Shown: positions 18,465-25,982 of the stretch, piece after piece | Layout of the letters: each line of letters starts with the position of its first letter | Position numbering within the stretch: the first letter of the stretch is position 1 | NCBI GenBank assembly: GCA_963697455.1 | Contig: CAVOOI010000015.1 | Location: 1 to 64,000, forward strand | Direction: 5' to 3' | DNA from: JAFEDN01 sp963697455 | GTDB taxonomy: Bacteria; Pseudomonadota; Gammaproteobacteria; Coxiellales; Coxiellaceae | DNA: 64,000 bases | Notes under the pieces: model-generated | What the model saw: the letters and a program-made list of their open reading frames with translations, nothing else | Told to the model about the DNA's origin: nothing | Database searches by the model: none | Position numbers and translations under genes: made by a program

Positions 18465-19898
18465 ATGAATTTAGCTGAATTAAAGAAAATCAATGATTAT
18501 TGTTGGACTGCGCCTTTACGTCCAGGTGAACGGCGTGCTGAAGTCTGTTTTTATGGTAATGAACAATTAGTAGCCGACATGGATGAGAAAGTTCTGGAAC
18601 AAATTACTAATGTTGCGCGTCTGCCCGGGCTAGTGGGTATGGCAATGACTATGCCGGATGCGCATTGGGGCTATGGTTTTCCCATTGGCGGAGTAGCCGC
18701 GTTTGACCCAGAGCAGGGTGGCATTATTTCCGCTGGCGGAGTTGGGTTTGATATTTCCTGTGGTATTCGCTGCTTACGAACTGATTTATCGTGGGATGAA
18801 TTATTTTCCGTTCGGCATACGTTGGCAGATATCCTTTACCAAAATATTCCTGCCGGAGTGGGACGTGAAGGCTTGCTTGAATTATCGGTGCGCGAATTAA
18901 ATCGCGTGTTAGTAGGCGGAGCAAAGTGGGCAATCAAACATGGTTATGGTTCAGCGCATGATTTGCCGTTTATCGAAGAAGGCGGGCAAATGTCGGGAGC
19001 GGAACCCGATAATGTTTCTGAGTTAGCTAAACAACGTCAGTACGGTGAAATGGGTACTCTTGGTTCCGGCAATCATTATTTGGAAGTGCAAGTCGTTGAT
19101 AAAATTTATGACCAGGCTGCAGCTGCGGCTTTTGGTCTTCGTGAAGGCCAAGTGCTGATCTCCATCCATTGTGGGTCGCGAGGCTTAGGGCATCAAATCG
19201 GTACGGATTATCTGCTCAGTTTAGCAAAAGCCGCACATCACTTAGGAATAGAATTACCGGAACGGGAATTGGCTTGTGCGCCGATTAAATCTCCGGAGGG
19301 CGAGAAATATTTAGGAGCGATGAATGCGGGGATTAATTGCGCCTTGGCTAACCGTCAGATTCTCACCCAATTGACTCGGGATTGTTTTGCACGAGCATTG
19401 CCTGGCGTACAAATCGAAACCCTATACGATGTTTCGCACAACACTTGTAAATATGAAACGCATTTAGTGGATGGCCAGCAGCGCCGGGTTTATGTGCATC
19501 GCAAAGGCGCGACTCGGGCGTTTGGGCCGGGGCATCCGGCGTTGCCGGAACAATACCGCAGTGTTGGCCAACCGGTAGTGATCGGCGGCAGTATGGGCAC
19601 GGGGTCGTATATTTTAGCGGGCAATGGCCCGGAAAAAAATCACGCATTTGCTTCAGCTAGCCATGGTGCAGGCCGTTCCATGAGCCGCCACCAGGCCATG
19701 AAGCAGTGGCGAGGCCGGGAATTAGTCGAAGAATTGGGTTCAGAAGGAATCATTATTTGCAGCCGTTCTATGCGCGGAGTCGCCGAGGAAGCCCCTGGCG
19801 CGTATAAAGACGTGGACATCGTTGCTGAATGCACGGAAAATGGCGGTCTTGCTAGAAGAGTGGCTTACCTCAAACCCAAGATTTGCGTTAAAGGCTAA
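18465..19898 (+). CDS. rtcB: RNA-splicing ligase RtcB
   Basis: RtcB joins 2',3'-cyclic phosphate or 3'-phosphate RNA ends to 5'-OH ends using GTP and Mn2+; in bacteria it repairs cleaved tRNA or rRNA. All metal ligands and the nucleophile are visible in this 477-residue protein: Cys99 in DISCGIR, Asn203-His204 in GSGNHYLE, His235 in HCGSRG, His325 in YDVSHN and His400 in SASHGAGR, the residue guanylylated in the reaction. Length matches the archaeal-like form rather than the 408-residue E. coli enzyme. It would normally be coupled to archease, which is truncated 7.7 kb upstream. The start lacks a clear ribosome-binding site. Confidence 0.96.
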   Translation: MNLAELKKINDYCWTAPLRPGERRAEVCFYGNEQLVADMDEKVLEQITNVARLPGLVGMAMTMPDAHWGYGFPIGGVAAFDPEQGGIISAGGVGFDISCGIRCLRTDLSWDELFSVRHTLADILYQNIPAGVGREGLLELSVRELNRVLVGGAKWAIKHGYGSAHDLPFIEEGGQMSGAEPDNVSELAKQRQYGEMGTLGSGNHYLEVQVVDKIYDQAAAAAFGLREGQVLISIHCGSRGLGHQIGTDYLLSLAKAAHHLGIELPERELACAPIKSPEGEKYLGAMNAGINCALANRQILTQLTRDCFARALPGVQIETLYDVSHNTCKYETHLVDGQQRRVYVHRKGATRAFGPGHPALPEQYRSVGQPVVIGGSMGTGSYILAGNGPEKNHAFASASHGAGRSMSRHQAMKQWRGRELVEELGSEGIIICSRSMRGVAEEAPGAYKDVDIVAECTENGGLARRVAYLKPKICVKG

Positions 19899-19955
19899 GT
19901 TCCCATGCTTGCATGGATTCCGCCTTCGCGCATGGCGTTAAATTAAGGCCCCCGT

Positions 19956-20041
19956 CGTCATTGCGAGCGTTAGCGAAGCAATCTAGTACAAAGCGTTGTC
20001 GAAGTACGAACTAGATTGCTTCGCTAACGCTCGCAATGACG
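19956..20041. repeat. Palindromic dispersed repeat, 32-bp perfect arms
   Basis: Arms 19956-19987 and 20010-20041 are exact inverted copies, with a 22-base spacer. The arm begins CGTCATTGCGAGCGTTAGCG, a sequence type widely scattered in genomes of intracellular and environmental gammaproteobacteria and rickettsiae. It could also terminate rtcB transcription, but no T-run follows. Upstream (19910-19950) there is a degenerate copy of the 'gaat-cc-gccttcgcg' type of repeat seen at 44404. Confidence 0.8.
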
Positions 20042-20063
20042 GATTAATAGATTTGAAAGAATC

Positions 20064-20097
20064 TTGACATTATTTTGTCATAAATATCTGTTAAAAT
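20064..20097 (+). promoter_or_regulatory. Pho box and -10 box of phoBR
   Basis: Two PhoB half-sites, TTGACAT (20064-20070) and TTGTCAT (20075-20081), are spaced 11 bp start to start. Ten bases after the second half-site is a -10 element TAAAAT (20092-20097). The consensus half-site known from E. coli is CTGTCAT with four intervening bases. The same geometry occurs before the porin and pstS genes in this window, which makes the assignment strong and implies autoregulation of phoB. Confidence 0.8.
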
Positions 20098-20128
20098 GGC
20101 TGTTCTAAACTATCGAAGAGTCGATTGC

Positions 20129-20824
20129 ATGAAGAAAATTTTTTTGCTAGTGATCGAGGACGAAGAAGCCATTCGTGACATGTTGCGCTTTTCTCTGCCC
20201 TCTGCTGAATTTACGCTGATGGATGCGGAAACGGTGGCTCAGGCAATCCGGTTATTAGCGGACCACATTCCCGATATCATTATCCTAGACTGGATGCTGC
20301 CTGATAAAAGCGGGATTGAATTTATTAAATGGATTAAGCACAAAGAATTTTTTAAAGATATTCCTATTATTATGCTTACCGCCAAGGCGGAAGAAGCCCA
20401 GAAAATCCAAGGATTGATGACCGGCGCTGATGATTATGTGACGAAGCCCTTTTCTACTGCGGAGTTAACCGCCCGTATCAAAGCGGTGTTACGTCGCGGC
20501 TTAATAGCTTCACCTGAAAGTGAAATGGCAGTGGGCGAGCTGACTTTAAACACGCTCACCCACAAAGTGCAAGTGGCTAATGAAACAATTAAATTGATGC
20601 CGTTGGAATACAAGTTGCTGCATTTCTTTTTAACCCATCCAAATAAAGTGTATAGCCGTGACCAATTGATTACCCACATATGGGGTGGTAATGTGTATAT
20701 TGATGATCGCACGGTCGATGTGCAAATTAAAAGGCTGCGCGGTAAATTGAAACGATATCAGTATCATCATTTAATAAAAACCGTTCGCGGCGCTGGATAC
20801 ATTTTCATGAAGGAACGTGCATGA
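20129..20824 (+). CDS. phoB: Phosphate regulon response regulator PhoB
   Basis: An OmpR-family response regulator of 231 residues. The receiver domain (1-120) has the acidic pocket (IEDEE), the phosphoacceptor Asp54 in IILDWMLPDKSG, Thr in MLTAKA and Lys in YVTKPF. The C-terminal winged helix (about 135-230) contains YSRDQLITHIWG and DDRTVDVQIKRLRGKL, characteristic of PhoB. The ATG at 20129 is preferred because it gives the usual start MKKIFLLVIEDE; the upstream ATG at 20096 lies inside the -10 element and precedes the expected transcription start. A Pho box lies just upstream, so it likely activates its own gene as well as pst and the porin. Confidence 0.95.
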   Translation: MKKIFLLVIEDEEAIRDMLRFSLPSAEFTLMDAETVAQAIRLLADHIPDIIILDWMLPDKSGIEFIKWIKHKEFFKDIPIIMLTAKAEEAQKIQGLMTGADDYVTKPFSTAELTARIKAVLRRGLIASPESEMAVGELTLNTLTHKVQVANETIKLMPLEYKLLHFFLTHPNKVYSRDQLITHIWGGNVYIDDRTVDVQIKRLRGKLKRYQYHHLIKTVRGAGYIFMKERA

Positions 20825-20889
20825 AATAACTCCGGCAAAGATAAGCCCAAGATGGGATGCTATTTGTCGGAGTTATTTCATGCACGTTC
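20813..20889. repeat. Palindromic element at the phoB-phoR junction (22-bp perfect arms)
   Basis: Left arm 20813-20834 includes the last four codons of phoB with its TGA; right arm 20868-20889 is its exact reverse complement and ends just before the phoR ribosome-binding site. The 33-base core contains AGATGGGATGCTA (20850-20862) and GATAAGCCCAAG (20840-20851). The first is repeated at 38940-38952 and the second at 43512-43523, inside palindromes with quite different arms. It can form a long hairpin between the two cistrons and may reduce phoR expression. Confidence 0.85.
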
Positions 20890-20901
20890 ATAAGGACAAT
20901 A

Positions 20902-21669
20902 ATGAAAAAAAAGCCTGAAATTTCTTTAAAAAATTTACCTGATTCGGTGAAGGCGCATATTGCGCATTTAGAAAGGGTTCGCAGAGATTTTGTCGCCAAC
21001 GTATCTCATGAATTACGTACTCCGCTTACCGTAATTCAAGGTTACTTAGAAACTTTGCTTGCGCAAAATTTAGATGAAACCAAGCCCTGGAAAAAAATAT
21101 TTACCCAAATGTTCCAGCACAGTGTGCGCATGGCTAATATTATCGAAGATTTATTATTATTATCGATTTTGGAAACTGATGACTATCCGCTAGAAGACAA
21201 GTCAAACATAAATATTGCCGAAATGCTGCAAGGTCTGGTTGTGGAAGCTAAAAATATTAGCGGCGCTAAGAAACACCGCATCACTTTAAAAGCGGACTCT
21301 AAAGTGTGCTTAAAAGGCGCTGAAAATGAATTAAAGAGTTTGTTCAGCAATCTAATCATCAACGCCATTAAATATACTCCCGCAAAAGGACTGATAAAGA
21401 TTTATTGGGGCGCTGAAGAAGGTAGAGCGGTATTTAAAGTAACGGATACTGGAATTGGCATCGCCAAAAAAGAAATTCCACGAATCACCGAACGCTTTTA
21501 CCGCGTCGACAAAGGCCGCTCGCGCGAAAGCGGCGGCACCGGATTGGGGCTTGCCATTGTAAAACATATTTTGCTGCGCCATCAGGCCGAGTTAATTGTT
21601 GAAAGTCAGCTAGGCGAGGGCAGCACATTCACCTGCGTATTCCCATCAGCGCGCACTTCGACAACTTGA
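20902..21669 (+). CDS. phoR: PhoR-type histidine kinase, soluble short form
   Basis: PhoR phosphorylates PhoB when phosphate is scarce. The 255-residue protein carries only the catalytic core: dimerisation/phosphoacceptor helices with His36 in FVANVSHELRTPL, and an HATPase domain with the N box (NLIINAIKYTP), G1 (DTGIGI), F (ERFYRV) and G2 (GGTGLGLAI) motifs. The N-terminal membrane segment and PAS domain of standard PhoR (about 430 residues) are missing. The start at 20902 has AAGGA six bases upstream. It follows phoB, separated by the palindromic element, in one probable transcription unit. Without membrane anchor it may be regulated by direct contact with other proteins; PhoU is not encoded in the window. 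Confidence 0.9.
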   Translation: MKKKPEISLKNLPDSVKAHIAHLERVRRDFVANVSHELRTPLTVIQGYLETLLAQNLDETKPWKKIFTQMFQHSVRMANIIEDLLLLSILETDDYPLEDKSNINIAEMLQGLVVEAKNISGAKKHRITLKADSKVCLKGAENELKSLFSNLIINAIKYTPAKGLIKIYWGAEEGRAVFKVTDTGIGIAKKEIPRITERFYRVDKGRSRESGGTGLGLAIVKHILLRHQAELIVESQLGEGSTFTCVFPSARTSTT

Positions 21670-21725
21670 CAAGTAATATTTTTAAGATTAATATTTGAGT
21701 TAATTCTAACCATTGGAGAGATAGC

Positions 21726-22904
21726 ATGTCTAGATTACCAATGTCGTTGTCAATGCCACATTTTCAAATAAATCATGATCCTGCTCTTACGAAAATTTTT
21801 GATGAAATGATGGCCGCTACTGTTGGCCGTCTTGGAAATCATTCACTTCTAGATACCCATCACTATTCTGCTTTGGCAACGTTATTTCAGCAAATTGAAT
21901 GTAGTCATGCCATTAAGGAAGCGCTCCAATTAGTGGGGCAAGAAACAGATAATAAATCAGCATCAAAAATTAAACTAAGTAAACATGAGCGTCAATTGCT
22001 GGCTTTAGTGGGATTGACTCAAGATTTGCTAATGAGACCCGCTGAAACTAAAGGAAGAATTATTGAGCGTGGCGACATTCCGGAAGCAGAACATTTTGAA
22101 GACCCGCGGAGGAGAAGGATTATTTTAAATGCATTTGCGGCATTAGGTATATCTACTCCTCAAGAATATACTAGCAAATTTCCAGTTTCTCTAATTATAT
22201 GTGGTGGATTTTTGTTTAGAGTTCAGAAGCGTGTGGAAACTGCAATTGAGTTTATGAAGCAAAACAACGTAATAGAGTTGATCATCGCAGGTGGTTCACG
22301 ACCTTTAAAAGCAGATAAGCGTGATATTGGTTTTCTAAAAGAAAAATTTCCTGAAGAAATTAAAGAAATTGCTAAGCTGAGTAATGAATTAGATGGTTTA
22401 AAATTCATAATTAAGATTTTTGAAAAGAAATACCCGGATTTATTTAAAAAAGGTAAAGATTTTCTCTCTTTCACGGAGACGTTGCCAAAGCCAGGTTGCT
22501 CGCGGGCCCATACCGATGATGTGGCAAGCGAGATTAAGACTAAAAGTAAAAATAAAGATTTGGTAGTGGTTCTCGTGAGTGATGCGCCATTTACACTATA
22601 TCAATTAGAAATCCATCGCTTCAAAATGGGTAATCCTTCTATCGTGGGTATTGGCGCCGCAGCGGATCCAAGTTATCACCTTGAAGATTATTATGACGCA
22701 CTCGGACGTTTGCTGCTTATTTGTGGTCGCCAAGTCCTTTCTCAGAATCACCCAGAGTTAAGCGTGGCAGAAATAGACCAGATAATAAATGAATATAAAA
22801 CAGCTTATTCCAAAAAATACCAATCCATTATCACTAAAAACACCGAGGCATATATAAAAACTCTGGAAATTGAGCATTTAGGCTCTACCCTAATGGAGTG
22901 CTGA
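21726..22904 (+). CDS. Hypothetical protein, possibly DUF218/YdcF-like core
   Basis: I do not recognise this 392-residue protein with certainty. No signal peptide or membrane segment is seen. The middle (SLIICGGFLFRVQKRVETAI ... IIAGGSRP) and a later strand (VVVLVSDAPFTLYQLEIHRF) resemble the Rossmann-like arrangement of DUF218/YdcF proteins, where a GG motif is followed by a variable insert and a serine/threonine-bearing strand; the similarity is weak. The C-terminal part is a helical tail. GGAGAG lies five bases before the ATG. It is followed by the convergent vapC gene after four bases. Function unknown; secreted effector or small-molecule phosphatase-like enzyme are both possible. Confidence 0.5.
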   Translation: MSRLPMSLSMPHFQINHDPALTKIFDEMMAATVGRLGNHSLLDTHHYSALATLFQQIECSHAIKEALQLVGQETDNKSASKIKLSKHERQLLALVGLTQDLLMRPAETKGRIIERGDIPEAEHFEDPRRRRIILNAFAALGISTPQEYTSKFPVSLIICGGFLFRVQKRVETAIEFMKQNNVIELIIAGGSRPLKADKRDIGFLKEKFPEEIKEIAKLSNELDGLKFIIKIFEKKYPDLFKKGKDFLSFTETLPKPGCSRAHTDDVASEIKTKSKNKDLVVVLVSDAPFTLYQLEIHRFKMGNPSIVGIGAAADPSYHLEDYYDALGRLLLICGRQVLSQNHPELSVAEIDQIINEYKTAYSKKYQSIITKNTEAYIKTLEIEHLGSTLMEC

Positions 22905-22908
22905 ATAG

Positions 22909-23337
22909 TTACGAATCTAATTCGAATACTCTACCACCTGCTGAATTCATCGCAGTTGCTAATTGCTTATCAAAAGTAGCCAGTATTGCATTGCTGCGTA
23001 AAGCTAAGTCAAGATAGACTGCATCATAAGCGGTAAGCTGATGTTCCCGTGCGAGAGCCATCACTAAATCGCGGCGGCTGATTACTGTGATGGGGTCCGT
23101 CATAATGGGTAAAGCAGATAACCTTGTTAAATAATCCATTACTTGAGCTTCTGTCACTACATGACGACGTTCACCTACTAGTAACGCGTTAGTAATTTCT
23201 GTATGCCAAAGTGAAGGTACTGAAACTTCGGCCTCAACAATAGCCAGTAACACACGGTTTGCGCAATTTGCCTCCTCTTTATTTTTGCGTTCAAATAACC
23301 AGGCCAAAGCCATTGATGCATCTATGACTAATTTCAT
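22909..23337 (-). CDS. vapC: VapC-type PIN-domain toxin
   Basis: A 142-residue PIN-domain ribonuclease. The acidic metal-binding residues are visible: Asp6 in KLVIDASMALAW, Glu47 in HTEITNAL, Asp105 in TAYDAVYL and Asp123 in TFDKQL. Such toxins cleave tRNA or rRNA when the antitoxin is lost. It overlaps the antitoxin gene by four bases (ATGA), the usual arrangement of vapBC operons with antitoxin first. The internal Trp/Glu/Arg-rich segment differs from well-studied VapC targets, so the RNA target cannot be guessed. Assignment of family is firm. Confidence 0.9.
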   Translation of the reverse strand: MKLVIDASMALAWLFERKNKEEANCANRVLLAIVEAEVSVPSLWHTEITNALLVGERRHVVTEAQVMDYLTRLSALPIMTDPITVISRRDLVMALAREHQLTAYDAVYLDLALRSNAILATFDKQLATAMNSAGGRVFELDS

Positions 23338-23579
23338 TTTCGGCCTTCAGCAATCCATTCGGTGATCATCTTCATTGAAACCCCGGGTATTTTATGGATT
23401 TTACCCATAGCTTCAACTGCCGCAAGAGTCTTCTCTGGTGAGACTGAACTGCCACTTGGGACTAGATCGGCTACCGGACGCCCTCGCAATGTAATGGTAT
23501 AGCGTTGCCCGCGTTGCACTTCTTGCAGAATTTCCGATAAGTGAGCTTTAGCATTGAAAGAGCCTATTTCAGTATACAT
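23334..23579 (-). CDS. vapB: Phd/YefM-type antitoxin of vapC
   Basis: An 81-residue antitoxin. Residues 1-50 match the Phd/YefM DNA-binding fold (EIGSFNAKAHLSEILQEVQRG ... ITLRGRPVADLVP), and the C-terminal tail is the toxin-binding part (ITEWIAEGRK, tryptophan plus basic end). It is the first gene of the operon and overlaps the toxin gene. An inverted repeat just upstream is a good candidate for the operator at which antitoxin and toxin-antitoxin complex repress transcription. The call as vapB rests on its PIN partner; by fold it is Phd-like rather than AbrB-like. Confidence 0.88.
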   Translation of the reverse strand: MYTEIGSFNAKAHLSEILQEVQRGQRYTITLRGRPVADLVPSGSSVSPEKTLAAVEAMGKIHKIPGVSMKMITEWIAEGRK

Positions 23580-23592
23580 AATTAATCTCTAA

Positions 23593-23624
23593 CTAGTTTA
23601 TAACCTAGTTTAATTATAAACTAG
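23593..23624. promoter_or_regulatory. Probable autoregulatory operator of vapBC
   Basis: Perfect 11-bp arms, CTAGTTTATAA (23593-23603) and TTATAAACTAG (23614-23624), are separated by ten bases which themselves contain another half-site (CTAGTTTA, 23605-23612). It lies 14 bases upstream of the antitoxin ATG, where Phd-type antitoxins bind cooperatively to adjacent palindromes. The A+T-rich arms could also overlap the -10 element. Confidence 0.65.
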
Positions 23625-23757
23625 AGTCGGATTCTTATCAACTCTAAGTTGGCCAGGAAGCAATTCCCGGTTCACCGGGAGTTTCTGAAAAATTGACGGC
23701 GCTATTGTCAATATAACGTTATAATGATACTATAACTGTTTATTTTCCGGAGAAATT

Positions 23758-24900
23758 ATGTTCCTCAGAATATTGGATTTGCCTAATTTATTGAAAAGAA
23801 AGTCTTTTTTTCTTTTTGGTCCTCGGGCTACCGGTAAATCGTTTCTGATCCGGCATCAATTTCCTAAAACTGTCCCCATCATTAATTTACTGCGCTCGGA
23901 AATTTATCTATTACTCAGTGCCAAGCCTTATGAATTAGAATCAATGATTAAATCTTACCAAGACTACCATTTAGTGGTGATAGATGAGGTGCAGCGAGTG
24001 CCCATGCTATTGAATGAGGTCCACCGGTTAATCGAAGAACAGGGGATCCAGTTTTTGCTGACTGGAAGCAGCGCCCGCAAATTACATAAAAATGACGTTA
24101 ATTTATTGGCTGGACGGGCTTGGGAGGCGAATTTATTTCCCTTAACAAGTAGAGAAATTCCCGATTTTAAACTTGAACGCTATTTACAATACGGTGGCTT
24201 ACCTCCGGTTTATGCGAGTGCTGAGCCTGAGGAGGAATTAGTAGCGTATGTTGATACTTATCTGCGGGAAGAAATTCAAGCAGAAGGGTTGGTGAGAAAA
24301 ATTCCAGCATTTTCAAGGTTTTTGCTGACCTCAGCCTTAACTTCAGGACAAATATTGAATTTTACCGCTATTGCTAGTGATGCTGGAGTACCTGTCGCCT
24401 CTATACGCGAATATTATCAGATTTTACAAGATACTTTTATTGGCTTTTTAGTTCCTGGCTGGACCAAGACTTTGAAACGTAAAGCCATGAGTAGTGCAAA
24501 GTTTTATTTTTTTGATCTGGGGGTTCGCAATACATTAGCGCAGATTAAATCGTTACCTCCACAGTCAAATCTTTTTGGCCAGGCTTTTGAGCATTTTATC
24601 GCTCTAGAAATTCGTGCTTACTTAAGTTATCGGCGGAAACGCGAACCGCTTAATTATTGGCGCACCCAACATGGTCAGGAAGTGGATTTTATCATTGGCG
24701 GTAAGATTGCGATTGAAGTAAAAACTACCGATCGTGTTACCGAAAAACATCTACAAGGATTGCATCTTTTGGCGGAAGAAAAAATCTGTGAGCGTTATCT
24801 ACTAATCAGTTTTGACACGACAGCTCGCCGATATGATGAATGTGAGGTACTGCATTGGCAAGATTTCTTAAACCAACTATGGAATGATCAAATCATTTAG
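23758..24900 (+). CDS. AAA ATPase with DUF4143 and nuclease-like end
   Basis: A 380-residue member of the widespread AAA_14/DUF4143 ATPases. Walker A is GPRATGKS (21-28), Walker B is LVVIDEVQRV, followed by LLTGSSARKL typical of this family. The middle holds a winged-helix-like region (about 190-240), and the end has GQEVDFIIGGKIAIEVKTT, the PD-(D/E)xK-like motif common to DUF4143 proteins. The biological role is not established; they are often found in mobile or variable genome islands near toxin-antitoxin loci, as here beside vapBC. GGAG precedes the ATG by eight bases and AT-rich promoter-like sequence lies at 23710-23740. Confidence 0.85.
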   Translation: MFLRILDLPNLLKRKSFFLFGPRATGKSFLIRHQFPKTVPIINLLRSEIYLLLSAKPYELESMIKSYQDYHLVVIDEVQRVPMLLNEVHRLIEEQGIQFLLTGSSARKLHKNDVNLLAGRAWEANLFPLTSREIPDFKLERYLQYGGLPPVYASAEPEEELVAYVDTYLREEIQAEGLVRKIPAFSRFLLTSALTSGQILNFTAIASDAGVPVASIREYYQILQDTFIGFLVPGWTKTLKRKAMSSAKFYFFDLGVRNTLAQIKSLPPQSNLFGQAFEHFIALEIRAYLSYRRKREPLNYWRTQHGQEVDFIIGGKIAIEVKTTDRVTEKHLQGLHLLAEEKICERYLLISFDTTARRYDECEVLHWQDFLNQLWNDQII

Positions 24901-24911
24901 CCTTAGTTTCA

Positions 24912-25436
24912 CTATCTTAAAAATCGTTGGCATTCTGATAATAGATGGGGGTAATCTGGCGGTCCGTTATATCGTTGTCCATTAATAAAAAAAGTGGGAG
25001 TACCATTAACGCCGCTGCGAATGCCTCCTAAAAAATCCTCTTGGACATTTTTTTGATAGATTCCCTTGGTTAATGCCTCTTCAAGATTTTGTGGAGATAA
25101 ACCTAATTGTTTGGTTAATTCCACCATTAACTCTGAACTGAAGCGATCCTGATTTTCATAGAGTGAATCGTGCATTTCCCAGTAATGACCGGCATCACCG
25201 GCAAATTCCGCAGTTTCTGCAGCTAGTTCGGCGTGAGGATGTGATTCACGTAAAGGAAAATTTCTGAATACAAAAACCAGATCGGAACCTAAAGTTTGTT
25301 GTAATTGCTTGACTATGGGATATGCGGCGCCACAATAAGGACACTCATAATCTCCATATTCGACTAAAGTAATAGGCGCATCTATATTTCCTTGAATATG
25401 GTCATCGGGGTTGACCGGAATTTTTAGGGAACTCAT
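24912..25436 (-). CDS. DsbA-family thiol oxidoreductase, cytoplasmic
   Basis: A 174-residue thioredoxin-fold protein of the DsbA/FrnE group (thioredoxin_4). It contains CPYC (Cys32-Cys35) after VEYGDYE, an inserted helical domain, and the cis-Pro loop GVNGTPTFFING. No signal peptide is visible, so unlike DsbA it probably acts in the cytoplasm, perhaps reducing or isomerising disulfides or serving as reductant for the upstream peroxiredoxin. The start overlaps the stop of that peroxiredoxin by four bases, so they are co-transcribed and translationally coupled. Convergent with the ATPase gene. Confidence 0.85.
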   Translation of the reverse strand: MSSLKIPVNPDDHIQGNIDAPITLVEYGDYECPYCGAAYPIVKQLQQTLGSDLVFVFRNFPLRESHPHAELAAETAEFAGDAGHYWEMHDSLYENQDRFSSELMVELTKQLGLSPQNLEEALTKGIYQKNVQEDFLGGIRSGVNGTPTFFINGQRYNGPPDYPHLLSECQRFLR

Positions 25437-25918
25437 TTTGATTCCTTATTTTTTAATAATTCTTCAAGTGCTTCAAGAATGCCGTCAGCGCCGGGATTTT
25501 CTGCTACTGGAGAGAGATAGCTCCAAGCAATAACGCCATTTTTATCAATCACAAATAAGGCGCGGGCACAGGTGCCGTCTTTATCGCGATATGCCCCATA
25601 GGCTTTAGCCACAGCTCCCTTAGGTTCAAAGTCAGAAAGTAATGGAAAATGCAAATGATTATTTTCTGAAAATGCGGTGTGACACCAATAATTATCTACT
25701 GAAATACCTAACAACTGAGCTTTGTGTTTACGAAATTCTGATAGGATTTCATTATATAAGACCATTTGATCCCCACAAACGGGGCTCCAATCTGCCGGAT
25801 AGAAGGCTATAATAACAGGGTTACCGCGAAGCTCTTCAAGAGATAAGGTTTGATCAGCGGTAACGTGTAAGTTGAAAGTAGGCGCTTTTGTCCCTGGAGC
25901 CAAAATCGAGCTCATCAC
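25433..25918 (-). CDS. Peroxiredoxin (AhpC/TSA family)
   Basis: A 161-residue thiol peroxidase. The peroxidatic Cys48 lies in FYPADWSPVCGDQ, a variant of the PxxxTxxC motif with Ser in place of Thr. Additional cysteines (YWCH and GTCARA) may act as resolving residue, which fits an atypical 2-Cys type. It reduces hydrogen or organic peroxides. The second gene of the operon encodes a DsbA-like protein, a plausible electron donor; this is an inference from coupling. Ribosome-binding site GGAGGG is 6-7 bases upstream. Another redox pair (ohr and a thioredoxin-like gene) lies 6 kb away, suggesting strong need for peroxide defence. Confidence 0.88.
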   Translation of the reverse strand: MMSSILAPGTKAPTFNLHVTADQTLSLEELRGNPVIIAFYPADWSPVCGDQMVLYNEILSEFRKHKAQLLGISVDNYWCHTAFSENNHLHFPLLSDFEPKGAVAKAYGAYRDKDGTCARALFVIDKNGVIAWSYLSPVAENPGADGILEALEELLKNKESK

Positions 25919-25982
25919 ACCCTCCTTGTATTTGTACCCATCCTTTTATTTTAGCACAGCAGCCGATGAGCGATCAAATCAT

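Noticed and set aside
20434..20712. Minus-strand ORF of 92 codons opposite phoB
   Set aside because: Shadow of the phoB winged-helix region; phoB conservation explains the open frame.
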